Shown: positions 35,907 through 46,730 of the stretch, piece by piece | Position numbering within the stretch: the first letter of the stretch is position 1 | Layout of the letters: every line of letters starts with the position of its first letter | Origin: Papio anubis | Lineage: Eukaryota > Chordata > Mammalia > Primates > Cercopithecidae | Reading direction: 5' to 3' | DNA length: 64,000 nucleotides | Assembly: GCF_008728515.1 (NCBI RefSeq) | Contig: NC_044990.1 | Coordinates: 62,662,879 to 62,726,878, forward strand | Position numbers and translations under genes: made by a program | Notes under the pieces: generated by a model | Seen by the model: the letters and a program-made list of their open reading frames with translations, nothing else | What the model was told of the DNA's origin: nothing | The model's database searches: none

Positions 35907-36078
35907 TGCAAAAATAGGGGTCACTGGGATGATTGAAGTTAATGTGAAATGTCTATTGCCAAGGGGTATAATGATGTGAGATGTTGTACATTGGAATGAT
36001 TGCCCCTGAAATGGAAGGTAGGAAACTACTGCAATGCAACAGAACCAGAAGTGAGAAAGACAGATTGAGAAACAGAAC
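35907..36078 (+). repeat. Donor copy of a 170-bp local duplication
   Basis: This segment of the L2 remnant matches 37194-37363 at about 93% by eye (roughly a dozen mismatches and two single-base indels), in direct orientation 1.29 kb away. It continues into L2-like sequence on the left, whereas the other copy sits in foreign Tigger1 sequence; this one is therefore taken as the source. Confidence 0.9.
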
Positions 36079-36214
36079 TGTTTTTACAGTGGCAGGAAGT
36101 AGATACAATTTTTACTCTGAGATTTTTCTCCTCTATGATAATGCAGGGAAGAGAAGAAGAAAAAAGAGGGTTAGAGATTGAAAGACAATGGACAACATAT
36201 GAACGATAAATAGT

Positions 36215-36236
36215 AAAAAAAAAAAAAAAAAAAAAA
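36215..36236. repeat. Poly-A tract (about 22 bp)
   Basis: A pure A-run within the L2 region, not preceded by a recognisable SINE or LINE body. Confidence 0.95.
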
Positions 36237-36300
36237 GGAGAGGAAATTAAAGCAGCATGACAAAATGTGGCAAAATTGCTGAGCAAGGTAGAGGATTTAC

Positions 36301-36850
36301 AGGAGTATGCATATACTGGTTATGACTGTTGTTGCTGTTTTTGTGTTTTTGTTTTTATTAGTGGTACTCAGCTTCTTGAGTAGAGGTATTACTAGTTTGG
36401 ATTCTTCTGTCATTGCTGAGCAAACTTTTTTTTTTTTTTTTTTTTCTGGACACACATGAACTGCATTTTTTAGATTCTTTCAGGTTGCAGCCATGTATTT
36501 GGTTCTCACAAATTAAATGTGCAAATATGTGGTATGTTATTTGGTGTCAAAGCAGATAAGAAAAGTTATACTTTCTCCATTTATGCTCATAGCAACATGA
36601 ATGGAAGGAAACTGATGAAGCTCCAAATGACCGCACAAAGTCAAGTCTCTATTCCTCCTTTTTCAACTGACTTCATTAGATAGAGATTAAAAAGTAATAA
36701 ATTTTACTTTTATTGTGATTAGCCATTGTTATCTAGTGTTGTTTTTTAACAAGATTTTATCTACTCTAACAACACAATTACTGCAATAGTAGACTATCCT
36801 CACTTACAGCATATGGGTTCTAAGTGAAAATAGAGAAAGACAGTTTTAGG
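36301..36850. other. Intergenic DNA with a T-run
   Basis: No gene recognised; a pure T-run of about 20 lies at 36426-36445 without a recognisable retrotransposon body beside it. Confidence 0.45.
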
Positions 36851-37193
36851 TACAGGCGTAACTTGGCGATATTGTGGGTTCAGTTTCAGACTACCATAAT
36901 GAAGTGAATATTGTAGTGAAGCAAGTCACACAATTTTTTTGGTTTCCCAGTGCATATAAAATTTATGCTTACAGTATATTGTAATCTATTAAGTGTATAA
37001 TAGTATTATATCTAAAAATCAATGTATGTGCCTTAATTTTAAAATACTTTATTGCTAAAAAATGCTAATAACTTCTGAACCTTCAGCAGTTGTAATCTTT
37101 TTCCTGGTGGAAAGGCTTGCCTTGATGACCGCTGATTGATCAGAGTAGTGGATGCTGAATATTGAGGTGGCTGTAACAATTTCTTAACGTAAG

Positions 37194-37363
37194 TGCAAAA
37201 TGGGGGTCACTGACATGATTGAAGTTAATGTGAAATGTCTATTGGCCAAGGGGTATAATGATGTGAGATGTTGTACGTTGGAATGATTGTCCCTGAAATG
37301 GAAGGTAGGCAACTACTGCAATGCAACAGAACTAAAAGTGAGAAGGGCAGACTGAGACACAGA
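37194..37363 (+). repeat. 170-bp L2-derived segment inserted in Tigger1
   Basis: Tigger1 consensus runs 'aatttcttaaaataag' directly into 'acaacaatgaagtttgc'. Here these flanks (37180-37193 and 37364 onward) are separated by a block that duplicates 35907-36078. It has no poly-A tail, no clear target-site duplication and no terminal repeats, so it is not a transposon insertion. Confidence 0.9.
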
Positions 37364-37365
37364 AC

Positions 37366-38900
37366 AACGAAGTTTGCTGCATAGATTGACACTTCCTTTC
37401 AGGCAAGATTTCTCTATAGCATTTGATGCTGTTTGAAAGCATGTTACGCACAGTAGAACATTTTTTTCAAAATTGGAGTCAATCATCTTAAACTCTAGCC
37501 CCTCCTTATCAACTAGGTTTAGGTAATAGTCTAAGTCCTTCATTGTTATTTCAACAATGTTCACAGCATCTCCACCAGAAGTAGATTTTATATCAAGCAA
37601 GCAATTTTTTTGTTTATCCATAAGAAGAAACTCCTACTTTGTTCAAGTTTTGATATGAGATTGAAGCAATTCATTCACATCTTCATGCTCCACTTATAAT
37701 ACTAATGTTCTTATTATTTCCTCCATGTCTGCAGTTACTTCATTCACTGATGTCTTAAACCTCTCAAAGGCCTCCATGAGGGTTGGAATTGACTTCTTCC
37801 AAGCTCCTATAAATGCTGGTATTTTGACCTCCTTCTATGAATCACAAATATTCTTAATGGCATCCAGAATGGTGAATCCTTTCCAGAACCTTTGCAGTGT
37901 ACTTTGCCCAGATTAATCAGAGGAATTACTATCTATGATAGCTGTAACATTAGCAAATAAATTTTTCAAATAATAAGACTTGAAAGTAAAAAATTACACT
38001 TGATCCATGAGCTGGAGAATGGATGTTGTGTAAGCAGGCATGAAAACAACATTACTTTCCATGTACATCTTAATCAGATGTGTTGGGTAACCAAGTGCAT
38101 TATCAATGAGCAGTAATATTTTGAAACGAATCTTTTCTGAACAATAGTTCTCAACAGTGGGCTTAAAACATAGGAAGAGTAAATTTAGCCCAAGGGTGTT
38201 TGGATAAGAATTGACTTCTACTTAAAGTCTCCAGCTGCCTTAGCCCCTAACAACAGAATCACCTTCATCTTTGAAGCCATGCCTTGACTTCTCCTTTTCA
38301 GCTATGAAAGTCCTTGATGGCATCTTACTCCAATAGAAGGCTATTTTGCCTACGGTTAAAGTCTGTTGTTTAATGTAGCCACCTTTGTTAATGATCTTCA
38401 CTAGATTTTCTAGATAACATTTCAGCTTCTACATCAGCACTTTGGGGTTCATCTTGCACTTTCATGTTGTGATGACAGCATCTTTCCTTTTAAACCCCAT
38501 GAATCGACCTTTGCTAGTTTTCATCTTCTGCAGCTTCCTCACCTCTCTCAGCCTCCATAGAATTAAAGAGAGTTAGGGTCATGCTCTGTTTTAGGCTTTG
38601 GCTTAAGGGAATGTTGTGGCTGGTTTGTTCTTTTATGCAGACCACTAAAAGTTTATCCATAGCAACAATAAGCCTTTTTTACTTTGTTATTATTCTCAGG
38701 TTTACTGATGTAACACTTCTAATTCCCTTCACGATCTTTTCCTTCTCATTCACAACTTGGCAACTTGTTTAATGCAAGAGGCCTAGCTTTTGGCCTATCT
38801 TGGCTCTCAGCTAGCCCTTCTAACTAAGCTCAATCATTTCCAGTTTTCAATTTAAAGAGACAAATGACACTTCTTTTTACATAAATACAGGCTATTCTAG
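37366..38900 (-). pseudogene. Tigger1 transposase remnant
   Basis: The decayed coding region of a CENP-B/jerky-related DDE transposase, read on the minus strand. The best-preserved part is the C-terminal piece encoded at about 37365-37621, with motifs GGDAVNIVEITMKDLDYYLNL and LEFKMIDSNFEKNV. The central catalytic part is visible only as DNA similarity (for example the GCATTATCAATGAGCAGTAATATTTTG region at about 38097) with frameshifts, stops and the deletion near 38175. Downstream, the coding end is replaced by the L2-derived insert, giving a chimeric tail of about 20 residues. It is not functional. Confidence 0.8.
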
Positions 38901-39316
38901 GATTATTAATTGACCTAATTTCAGTATCAGTGTGTCTCATGGAATACAGAGGCCCTAGGAGAGGGACAGAGACAGGAAAATGGCTGATCAGTGAAGCAGT
39001 CAGAACACACACAACATTTCTCAATTATGTTTACTTTCTTATACGGGTGTGGTTGTAGTGCCCCAAACAATTACAATAGTAACACTAAGGATCACTGATC
39101 ATAGATAACCGTAACATATAATAATAATAAAGAAGTTTGAAATTTTGTAAGAAATGCCAAAATGTGACTCAGAGAAACAACGTGAATACATGTTGGAAAA
39201 ATGGAGCTGATTGACTTGTTCAATTTGGGGTTTCCTCAGACTCTGTATCATGTAGAACACATAAGTTTTTTCCAAGTGCAATAAGTGGAAGTACAACAAA
39301 ACAAGGTCTACTTGTA

Positions 39317-40360
39317 TTTATGAAAGAGTAGCTCTAAATAAAATCATAAAAACCAAACTAGAAAATGGAAACTGCATCAAAGAGATTTGTACAATTAGAG
39401 ATTATGGACTACATTAGAGAAAATGACCTATCATATAGGTAAGATAGTCAGATATGGTAAAAATAAAGAATGCTTTTATTAGTGATTTTGTAGCAACTTC
39501 TGTTTAGCTTGATGAAATTATCCTTTGTCCAACCGAGTGAATATGTCAGATTGCTAAATGGGAGGTTCACATGGAAGGTGTTCCAAGGAAATTGGAAGTT
39601 ATGAGGTAGAATGTTGGGAAAGTGTTAAAATCTTCACAGAATAAAAGGATTTAAGAGAGTTGGCATATGATGCCATAGAAGAAGACCATGGCAGTTGGTA
39701 GGGAGACTAAGCACACTTAAAAGAAAGGGGACACTTATAGGAGGAGGAGAACATGTTTCTAAAGTCTGGATCACTGAAAATATGCACAGTATTATGAGAT
39801 GTTATAGGAGCATACAACACACACACGCACGCGTGCACACACACACACACAGTTTGAGTTTAATCCTGTTATTTGGGGAGAGAAAATAATCATAACTGGT
39901 AGAAATAAGTTTTGATATGCAAGAATGTTCTAGTACGAGATAGAGTCAGTAATTCGTATGGTGAATTATTAGTGGTGGCTGGAGTAAACATAGTTCAATA
40001 GTAGCAATAAGCATACACATAAGAGACACATGGTCCTCTTCACAAAGTCATAAGCATAATGAAGTGAAAAATATACTCTTGTAGAATTTATACAATACTA
40101 TTCCTTGAAAAAATAACTGCCTTTCATTGGGGGTGGGTAGTTTTAAGTTTCATGGTACAAAAATATTAGGTTCTAAAATTACAAGTACTACATAATTCTT
40201 TGACAAAATAAATAAACAAATTGCAAATATGTTTTGCTTAGGTAATGAGAATTTTTCTGGAGATTAGTAGGGAGAGGGGAGTATATCAGGGATGAATGTT
40301 GGGCAAATAAAATATTAGAACTCTTAGTAACTATTTGGAGCAAAATGACAGGACAATACA
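39317..40360. other. Intergenic DNA beyond Tigger1
   Basis: Purine-rich sequence with no gene. It may hold more decayed L2, but I could not align it. A CA microsatellite is listed separately. Confidence 0.4.
39816..39851. repeat. CA microsatellite with CGCACGCGTGC core
   Basis: CA runs flank a CACGCACGCGTGCACAC core. The strictly alternating purine-pyrimidine order with CG steps favours left-handed (Z) DNA. CpG steps are otherwise rare here. Confidence 0.95.
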
Positions 40361-40364
40361 AACT

Positions 40365-40790
40365 TTCAAAAACTATTTCAATAGCTTTTGGGGCACAAGT
40401 GGTGTTTGGTTACATGGATGAATTATACAGTGGTGAATTCTGAGATTTTAATGCACTTGTCACCTCTGTAGTGTATCTTGTATGCAATACGTAGTTTTTT
40501 ACTCTACCACTCCTCTTTTTCCTTCCCCTTCTGAGTCTCCAAAGTCCATTAAATCACTCTGTACACCTTTGTGTAATCATAGCTTAACTCCCATCTATAA
40601 ATGAGAACATGCAGTATTTTGATTTTTATTCCTGAGTTACTTCACTTAGAGTAATTGCCTCTAGCTCCAGTCAAGTTGCTGCAAAAGACATTATTTTCTT
40701 CTATACTACATTTTCTTTATCCACTCATTGATTGATGGGCACTTTGGTTGTTTCCATATCTTTGCAATTGTAAATTGTACAAATATTTAG
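40365..40790 (-). mobile_element. 5'-truncated L1 3' end (L1MA-like)
   Basis: The minus-strand L1 3' end: TTTCAATAGCTTTTGGGGCACAAGTGG, GGTTACATGGATGAATTATACAG, CAAAGTCCATTAAATCACTC, and a body ending near TTGCAATTGTAAATTGTAC where similarity stops. It has no open frame. Confidence 0.9.
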
Positions 40791-41264
40791 ATAGCTAAAA
40801 ATAAATAGATTAATTAAAAGATTATCTAATAAAAAATGTCAATTTATTTAGTTATTTTAATGTGGTATCTTTTCCTGGAATCCAAAATCTTCAGTAAAAT
40901 TTTATTACTACTTTGTATGAATATGTATTTTGGGGAATGGGTAGAATTTTAGGAAGTTCCTTATTTTCTCATCTCAGTCAGTAAAAACGTTTGATCTAAA
41001 AATAAAAGGCTTGGAAGCAATTCATTAGATGTAGAAGTCACCATGAAATCGTGATTCTTCAGAAACCTTGGAGAGGAAGTTAGATTCCTATGCACTGTGG
41101 AACATGGATTCAGGGCAATATCATATGTGGATTTACAGAAGCAAAGAGGCCCGTGCTAGAATATAACTTACAGAAATTGAATCAGCCAAGCAGGCATTGC
41201 TGATCTGAACTTGCCCTCTATTCAATGGCCCAACACTCCCTGTGGCCTTCAATGCAGATATCTC
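40791..41264. other. Intergenic DNA
   Basis: Nothing recognised. Confidence 0.4.
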
Positions 41265-41440
41265 AAGTACTACTCACTAACACTTTGTAGAGTTGTTACT
41301 ACTATCATCCTCACTTTGAAAAAAAAAAATAAAGTTACTTAGAAATATTGAGTAACTTGCCAAAATTTAGGATGCTGGTAATTGACAAAATCAGGATATG
41401 AACTAAGGTTTCTCTGTCTACAAATGCTACTAGCATAACT
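41265..41440 (-). mobile_element. MIR SINE fragment, minus strand
   Basis: The antisense MIR pattern: TGTAGAGTTGTTACTACTATCATCCTCACTTTGAAAA, then GAGTAACTTGCCAAAATTTAGGATGCTGGTAATTGACAAAATCAGGATATGAACTAAGG. It matches 'gtactattattatccccattttaca ... gtaacttgcccaaggtcacacagctagtaagtggcagagccgggattcgaaccc'. Confidence 0.75.
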
Positions 41441-41584
41441 ACTACATTCAAGAGTTCTCTTAAATTTTATTAAATACACATGTGCAGTTATAAGGCCATT
41501 TAGTCTTACTTTCATAGGGATCAAATAAGATTACCTTACATACACACATTTTTCCATTTATTGAGATCCATATCAAATGTAGAT

Positions 41585-41650
41585 CAGTTAATGTTTATTG
41601 AGCATACTCTATGACCAACACTAGGCTACAGACATTTGTATATGCTGCTT
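41585..41650 (-). mobile_element. Possible L2 3' end fragment
   Basis: GTTTATTGAGCATACTCTATGACCAACACTAGGC resembles the antisense L2/MIR end 'atttattgagcacctactatgtgccaggcactgtgc'. It is short, so confidence is low. Confidence 0.4.
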
Positions 41651-41970
41651 TTTATCCTCTTTATCTGCAAAGTCCTGATGCATGGTCAGTGGCATATGGA
41701 TGCTTTCAATTATGTCAGTGCTACTGATGGATATTCATTGTTCTATTTAAAGATGACTGTTGGAACAGCAAGCTTGACTGTGTTCGTGGTATCCCACACT
41801 TTTGTGGGGTACAATGAGCTAACTGTGCATCAAAAGGATCAACTACCTACTTTAGCTTTACTTAGCAATATAGTAAATTTTAAAATTTTATTATTCTGAG
41901 ACAACTGTCCCTAATATCATAGACATAAATGCAGTCAAGTAAGAATCAACATGAAAATAGACATTTTCAA
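41651..41970. other. Intergenic DNA
   Basis: An 87-codon open stretch begins at 41636, but it has no recognisable domain; I do not call a gene. Confidence 0.4.
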
Positions 41971-41974
41971 AGCA

Positions 41975-42115
41975 TTTCATTCATTACACAAGTATTTATT
42001 AAGTGCATACTGGATGTCAGATATTATTTTAGAGTTAAAGATACAACAGTGAACAAAACGGAAAAAAACACTGCCCTCTTGTAGCTTCCATTTTAGTGAA
42101 ATATATCTGTCTTCA
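41975..42115 (-). mobile_element. L2 3' end, minus strand
   Basis: TCATTCATTACACAAGTATTTATTAAGTGCATACTGG, then AGATACAACAGTGAACAAAACGG and TGCCCTCTTGTAGCTTCCATTTTAGTG match the antisense L2 terminus closely and in order. Confidence 0.85.
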
Positions 42116-42127
42116 GTACATTTATTA

Positions 42128-42300
42128 AAGGACTGTGGTATAGTGGCAGACATAAGGGCTTTGCAACAGATCGCTTGTTTATATTGGGACCTTTCCTTGG
42201 ACTTTGAATATTCTTAGCTATACAACAAGAAAACTTATATGAAGACCATTTAATGGGTTAATTACAAGGTAATGTGTGCGCATTTAGTATATATGCAAGA
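42128..42300 (+). mobile_element. MIR SINE, plus strand
   Basis: GGTATAGTGGCAGACATAAGGGCTTTG starts the SINE head. CCTTGGACTTTGAATATTCTTAGC and a diverged GTAATGTGTGCGCATTTAGTA tail follow in MIR order. Confidence 0.7.
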
Positions 42301-42620
42301 ATTGTCTTTCTAGATACTGTTTTTTGAGCTAATACTGAGGAACACTACTAATTCAGTGAAAACATAACAACTGGTATTGTTAAATATCCTTTTATCGTAG
42401 GTTCAAGTGGCTTATTCTTTGGAGAAACATTTACAGCTTCTATTTATTTCATTTTAAAGATCTTTGGTACATGACTCTCACTGGGCTCCCACAGGGCTAA
42501 TACTCTAGGAGTGGAAAATAGATTCTCCATAATTACAAAAGAATTTGATGATAAAGAAATTCACACAAAAGATATCAGACTTCTATTATCATGCATCGAA
42601 CATCTTATTCTTGAATAAAA
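42301..42620. other. Intergenic DNA
   Basis: Nothing recognised. Confidence 0.4.
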
Positions 42621-42624
42621 AGCA

Positions 42625-42893
42625 TGCTGTAGTGAAAAAATTAAATGGTGATGAGTCAGAAGTTTTGATTTTTATTCATAACTATATAATTTCAAACCAT
42701 GTGAGCCTCACTTAATCACTTTTCCCCACAAACTGTTTCCTCATCTGTAAATTGAGAGCAATATTTCTGCATCCATAGATTAGATAACTGTTCTGAGGAT
42801 CAGTTGAAAAAATTATGTAAAATTTATCTGAAAACTGCTCTCTAAATATTAGATTGCTTGGCACACAGCAGGCATTCCAATAAATATGTGCTG
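42625..42893 (+). mobile_element. Nearly full-length MIR, plus strand
   Basis: Head (GCTGTAGTGAAAAAATTAAATGGTG), core (CACTTAATCACTTTTCCCCACAAACTGTTTCCTCATCTGTAAATTGAG) and tail (TTGCTTGGCACACAGCAGGCATTCCAATAAATATGTG) are all present in order, spanning about 265 bp. Confidence 0.88.
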
Positions 42894-44555
42894 ACTGAAA
42901 GAAGATTTTATTATCACTTTTGCATCCAGGACTGAAGTGTCTTAATTCATTGTAGACACAGTGAACTAGTATTTGGAGGTAGCAGGGTGACTCATTTATA
43001 TTTGACAGATAATCAGATTGTGCTACCCAGTCTAATTATATATCTTCATGGGGAGCTAAAGTTATGATAGAAAATGAAGAGCGACTCTCACAGCCGTTAG
43101 TCTACCAGTATGCACTAATCATAAAATGTAGAAATCTGAACTCTGTTAACTGCAGTGCAGAAAATGGAGCCAAGTTGGGATACATTCTCACCATGGAAGT
43201 TCTAACCTTTTGTATTACTACTCTTAATAAATATTTTGTAAGTATTCAATAAATATAAGTAAGTGAAAGTACTCCATACATTTCATGGAAATAGAAAAGC
43301 TTTTGGACCACATGTGACTAAACAGTAAAATCAATAAAAAGAGCACTTGTTAAAGTAATAGTTGTGATATTATTTTCAGTCATATCATTATAGTTATAAT
43401 ATTGATCGTAGGCATGTATACATAATGGAAATAAAATCATCAAGTTACTTAATCAGCAGTGGGGTTTTCATTGTAATTGTTTTCTTCATAACATTGCTAT
43501 TTACTGCATCTCCCTAGATTGATGATATATATATATATTTTCCTGAGTGATATTTTCAACCAGAATTCTGATGGCTAAGATATTCAATAACTCAGGTAGT
43601 CTCAAATCCCCAAATCCCAATTTCTAGAATTTCAACCCCAACGTGATCCTTAATGGGCATTTGCTATTCTGCCTTCGGATAACACTCATTTGAAACATCA
43701 ATAATCAACCTGAAATGCAACAAATTGAAAAGATCCCCTGAGCTTAAGTCAGCAGACACTGCTTTCTATGCTGACTTTAGGGACCATGTTTAATCAGACA
43801 GGGTCCTCCTCAGTCACCAACTAAATTTTTGCAATTCTTCCTACTTGGTTTAATCTACTTCAACAGAGAGTTATTCTGTGGCTCCTAAGTGTAATATTCT
43901 CCATACCTTTTCATTAACGTGAAGAGATAGGAAAATGCTTGAATGGCTTTTTTAAAGTAAATTGCTTTAGATGGTAAAGAAAAATACAGATCCAATGAAA
44001 TATATCGCTGTAACTCTGAGTGGTGGAACATAGAGAAACTTCAGGAATGAAGAGCATTATCCTGGCATGTAAAAGATAGGTGGATTTGGGTAAGCAGATA
44101 TGATTTAGGGGAGAAGAGCCTACTCATAATGATCAGGTTAACTGTGCAGAGATCCATCCTAGATTGACAACAGTTTCAGATAAGGAGATGAGTAATGAGG
44201 CTGAAAAATGGGAATGGGGGCAAAGGAACAGTGTGTTTTTAGAAGAATCAGAAAAAAGACTGTGCAGAAGGCATTTAAACTGAAACATCTTTAAAAAAAT
44301 AGAAGTGCTAGTTAGTGTGACTTCGAGAGTGATCTGTAGGCCAGTGTCTTTCTATCAGATGATAGCCTTCTTCAATGAGATAAAAAGAGAAAATGAGAGT
44401 CAACATTTTCAAACCCGTATAACACTTTGAGCACTTTTATGTCTAGTAGGTCTAACAATTTAAAAAATGCTGTTTGCAGTTTATATGTATTTCTTATGTC
44501 ATTTTTCTGATAATTTATTTTAATGGATTTTTACAAAAGTATTAGCCCATGATGG
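42894..44555. other. Intergenic DNA, about 1.7 kb
   Basis: No gene or clear repeat. It includes a short TA run at 43528-43540. A 9-bp inverted repeat lies near 43745-43780 (AAGTCAGCA/TGCTGACTT with a loop of about 13-14 bases). Confidence 0.45.
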
Positions 44556-44559
44556 ATTT

Positions 44560-44620
44560 GGTGAGAACTTCCTCCCCTCCTTTTAACCACAAATAATTTG
44601 AGAAGCACTGGTGCGGTGCG
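44560..44620. mobile_element. Possible end of a hAT-Charlie MITE
   Basis: AATAATTTGAGAAGCACTGG resembles a hAT-Charlie terminal repeat (TTGAGAACCACTG). The body is too decayed to assign. Confidence 0.3.
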
Positions 44621-44930
44621 GTAGCGGCACATGATAAATGAAGATGTACAGAATTGACAAGGCAGAATCAGGCCAGATAAACATCCCTGAATGGTTAGGA
44701 TGGTTCTCAATTATTTATTTGCCATGGGGAGCCAGGGAGAATTTCTGCACCTCCCACTGCTTCCTTTAAGTTGTCATCCTCCTCCACTGCCGCAGTCTGG
44801 AGGTTCTCCCTGGAGGCTGTATTCATTGACAACATTGCCTGAGGTAACTCACACTGAGGTGACAACCTTAATAGCAACACTCTGGAAACGCTCCCAATAG
44901 CAACTACTGCAGCGTTCTTCATCTAACTGA
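44621..44930. other. Locally GC-richer unique segment
   Basis: About 300 bp that is less AT-rich than its surroundings, with a few CpGs (GGTGCGGTGCGGTAGCGGCAC at 44611-44631, CTGCCGCAGTC at 44788). Overlapping open stretches occur on both strands (44691-44900 plus, 44707-44922 minus) without a recognisable domain. It is much too short and CpG-poor for a CpG island. I have no functional assignment. Confidence 0.4.
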
Positions 44931-44934
44931 ATTC

Positions 44935-45110
44935 TTCAGCCTTAAACTCTCTTCTTTCCTGGCTTCCACGATATCAGTTTCTCCTGTTCTTTACCTGTAC
45001 CTCTGATACATCCTAGCTATCTTCTGTGCTGACTCTTCTTTTCAAAAATTACTAGTACATTTCCTAACTCCTAATGTTTCATACATCCCAGCCATTGGAT
45101 ATAAACTTGT
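44935..45110 (+). mobile_element. L2 fragment, sense strand
   Basis: CTTAAACTCTCTTCTTTCCTGGCTTCCACGATATCAG, TCTCCTGTTCTTTACC and CATCCCAGCCATTGGATATA match the L2 sense strand (ttccttggcttccatgacactgcactctcctggttttcctcctacc). It is collinear but short. Confidence 0.65.
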
Positions 45111-46574
45111 TTTGGTTCATGAATCTCATTGAAAACCTGAGAAAAATTGTATATGAACCCTTTTCCTTTAAAAAAAAACACATGATCACATGCGATTACA
45201 AATTGACTTTAAATTTATTTTATTGCATTTGTCCATCAGATACATAATTTGTTTTCTCTTATTTATTTTTTATGCCTAAAGTGCCAAAAATAATGAGCCA
45301 GGATAAAAATCACCTTTGGATCAGCAGAGGTAACCTCCTATAAAAAGTCAGAATGGTTGTATAGAAATCTCTGAGGATAGCCATTCTACCTACACTGACT
45401 GGGCAGACATAAGTTGTTTATTTCACAAGGGTAACAAAGGTAAGCTAATTTCTGTTTTTAGATACTAGTAAATTTACTTTATTCTTTGGAAGAGCAGAAA
45501 GGATTTCAGGATCCTGAAAGGAAAATTGCTAGAACCATTCATGCCCAGCACTTTTGCAGCCTTCTCCTATCTTGAGAAGATGTGCACTTAAGATCAGTGA
45601 GGACCAAAGGCAACAACCTCAGGATGATAAACATGGGCCAAGCTTCACGTTGGGAAGTAGAATTCCTCTCTGTGAAGAAACACTACAGGCCATGCTGCAA
45701 ATTAGACACCAATGAGTCATCTCAGTAGTGTTAAGCGTCCAGCTCTGTATGAACAGTCTTAAGTAGTGACCATGCCTCCTGAGGAATGAGGGTGGAAGGG
45801 GAATAACCAGACTGTGTCTGTCTGGCAAATAGGAGCTAGACACCATAAATCCCTGATGATCTTTTGAAAATTATATGAGGCAAAAGGAAGAGGAAAAGAT
45901 TCAAAAGTAGATTCTGAACTGACTGCCAATCAGAGAATTAAGCAGCTTGGAATTAGTATTGGAATAATAAAATGCATATTACAATGCAATGAGTGGTTTA
46001 AGTCTATATTAGCTAAAAATAGATCATTAAAATATATATACAAATATTTAACTGAAAAGAGATTTATTCATCTCTTCGTCTTATGTTTAAATGAAAAATT
46101 AATAACCAACTGACGACAGGAAAATCCCTGAGGGTCAAATTTGACAAATAATATTATAATTTAATTTGCTTAAAATTATTTTAATGAGATTGTATTTATT
46201 GATCCTGAAAAAAGAGTTGAATATCAGTATGCATATCATATATTTAGTTTAATGAATAAAACTTCCTAATTTTTATCAACACCTCTGAAATTTCGGCCTC
46301 TATTCTAAGTCCACATTTTGATTTTAATGAAACCTTTAAAAAAATGGACAGCATTTTCGAGTGTCTTCTTTGTCTAACAAATAAACAAATAATGCTATAT
46401 CACCTTCAAATCTGGTGGATGTAAGTATTTTTATCACACTGGAAGGATCATGTAGTTTATCTAATCTCCTTTTGCACAGTAGCATTTTGGCCAAAAGAGC
46501 TCATAGTCTATCAGTGCCATCTGCAATTCTGAATGCAGAGTCTTAAAGAATAAATCATTCTTGTAATCAAAATA
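45111..46574. other. Intergenic DNA, about 1.5 kb
   Basis: No gene is supported. A 75-codon open stretch at 45619-45846 (minus) has no recognisable domain. No clear repeat is seen. Confidence 0.45.
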
Positions 46575-46730
46575 TTGCCTAAGTCAGTGGATATCAGAGT
46601 GCTAATTCTTAAGTCTTACCACAAATCTACTGAAACAGAAACTCTGGGGGTGGAACCCACTAGTCTGTTTTAACAAGCCCTCCAGATAAATCTGCAGCGC
46701 ACCACAATTTAAGACCCATTGCTCCAAGTA
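46575..46730. mobile_element. hAT-Charlie-type MITE fragment
   Basis: CAGTGGATATCAGAGTGC at the left recalls the CAGTGGTTCTCAA terminus. ACTGAAACAGAAACTCTGGGGGTGGAACCCA and TTTTAACAAGCCCTCCAGATAAATCTG follow the widespread 'ctgaatcagaatctctgggggtgggacccag ... ttaacaagccctccaggtgattctg' pattern. The subfamily is not assigned. Confidence 0.7.

Larger units (their letters stand above)
34790..36300 (-). mobile_element. Ancient L2 LINE remnant, minus strand
   Basis: A purine-rich interval that reads as L2 antisense in order: AAAGGCCTTGTGGATTAAG (about 35045), TTTAAGCAAGGGAAGGACAAGATTGG (35100), CAGTGCTGTGTGGAGAA (35152), AGAGTGAAGTGGGTTGAAGC (35774) and AGAGGATAATTGGAGAG (35876). Divergence is heavy and there are no open frames. 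The part at 35907-36078 has a close duplicate inside the Tigger1 element at 37194-37363. Confidence 0.65.
36853..39314 (-). mobile_element. Near-complete Tigger1 (Tc1/mariner, pogo-type) DNA transposon
   Basis: A cut-and-paste transposon with terminal inverted repeats: CAGGCGTAACTTGGCGATATTG at the left (consensus CAGGCATACCTCGGAGATATTG) and a right end reading ACAAGGTCTACTTG (consensus ACGAGGTATGCCTG). Both ends abut a TA dinucleotide (36851-36852, 39315-39316), the target duplication of this superfamily. The interior follows the 2.4-kb Tigger1 consensus throughout. Exceptions are a deletion of roughly 70 bp near 38175 and a 170-bp foreign insert at 37194-37363. The transposase frame (minus strand) is broken in many places, so the copy is dead. 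Confidence 0.95.

Noticed and set aside
36426..36445. T-run taken as the tail of a minus-strand retrotransposon
   Set aside because: No Alu, L1 or processed-transcript sequence follows it on either side, and no target-site duplication is apparent.
37313..37621. 102-codon open frame as a possible novel chimeric gene
   Set aside because: It is the broken Tigger1 transposase C-terminus plus sequence from the L2-derived insert. The upstream coding region is frameshifted, and no promoter or splice context is visible.
44691..44922. Overlapping open stretches on both strands as a gene
   Set aside because: Neither has a recognisable domain, and in GC-richer DNA a frame open on one strand often leaves one open on the other. 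The segment is kept only as an unexplained region.
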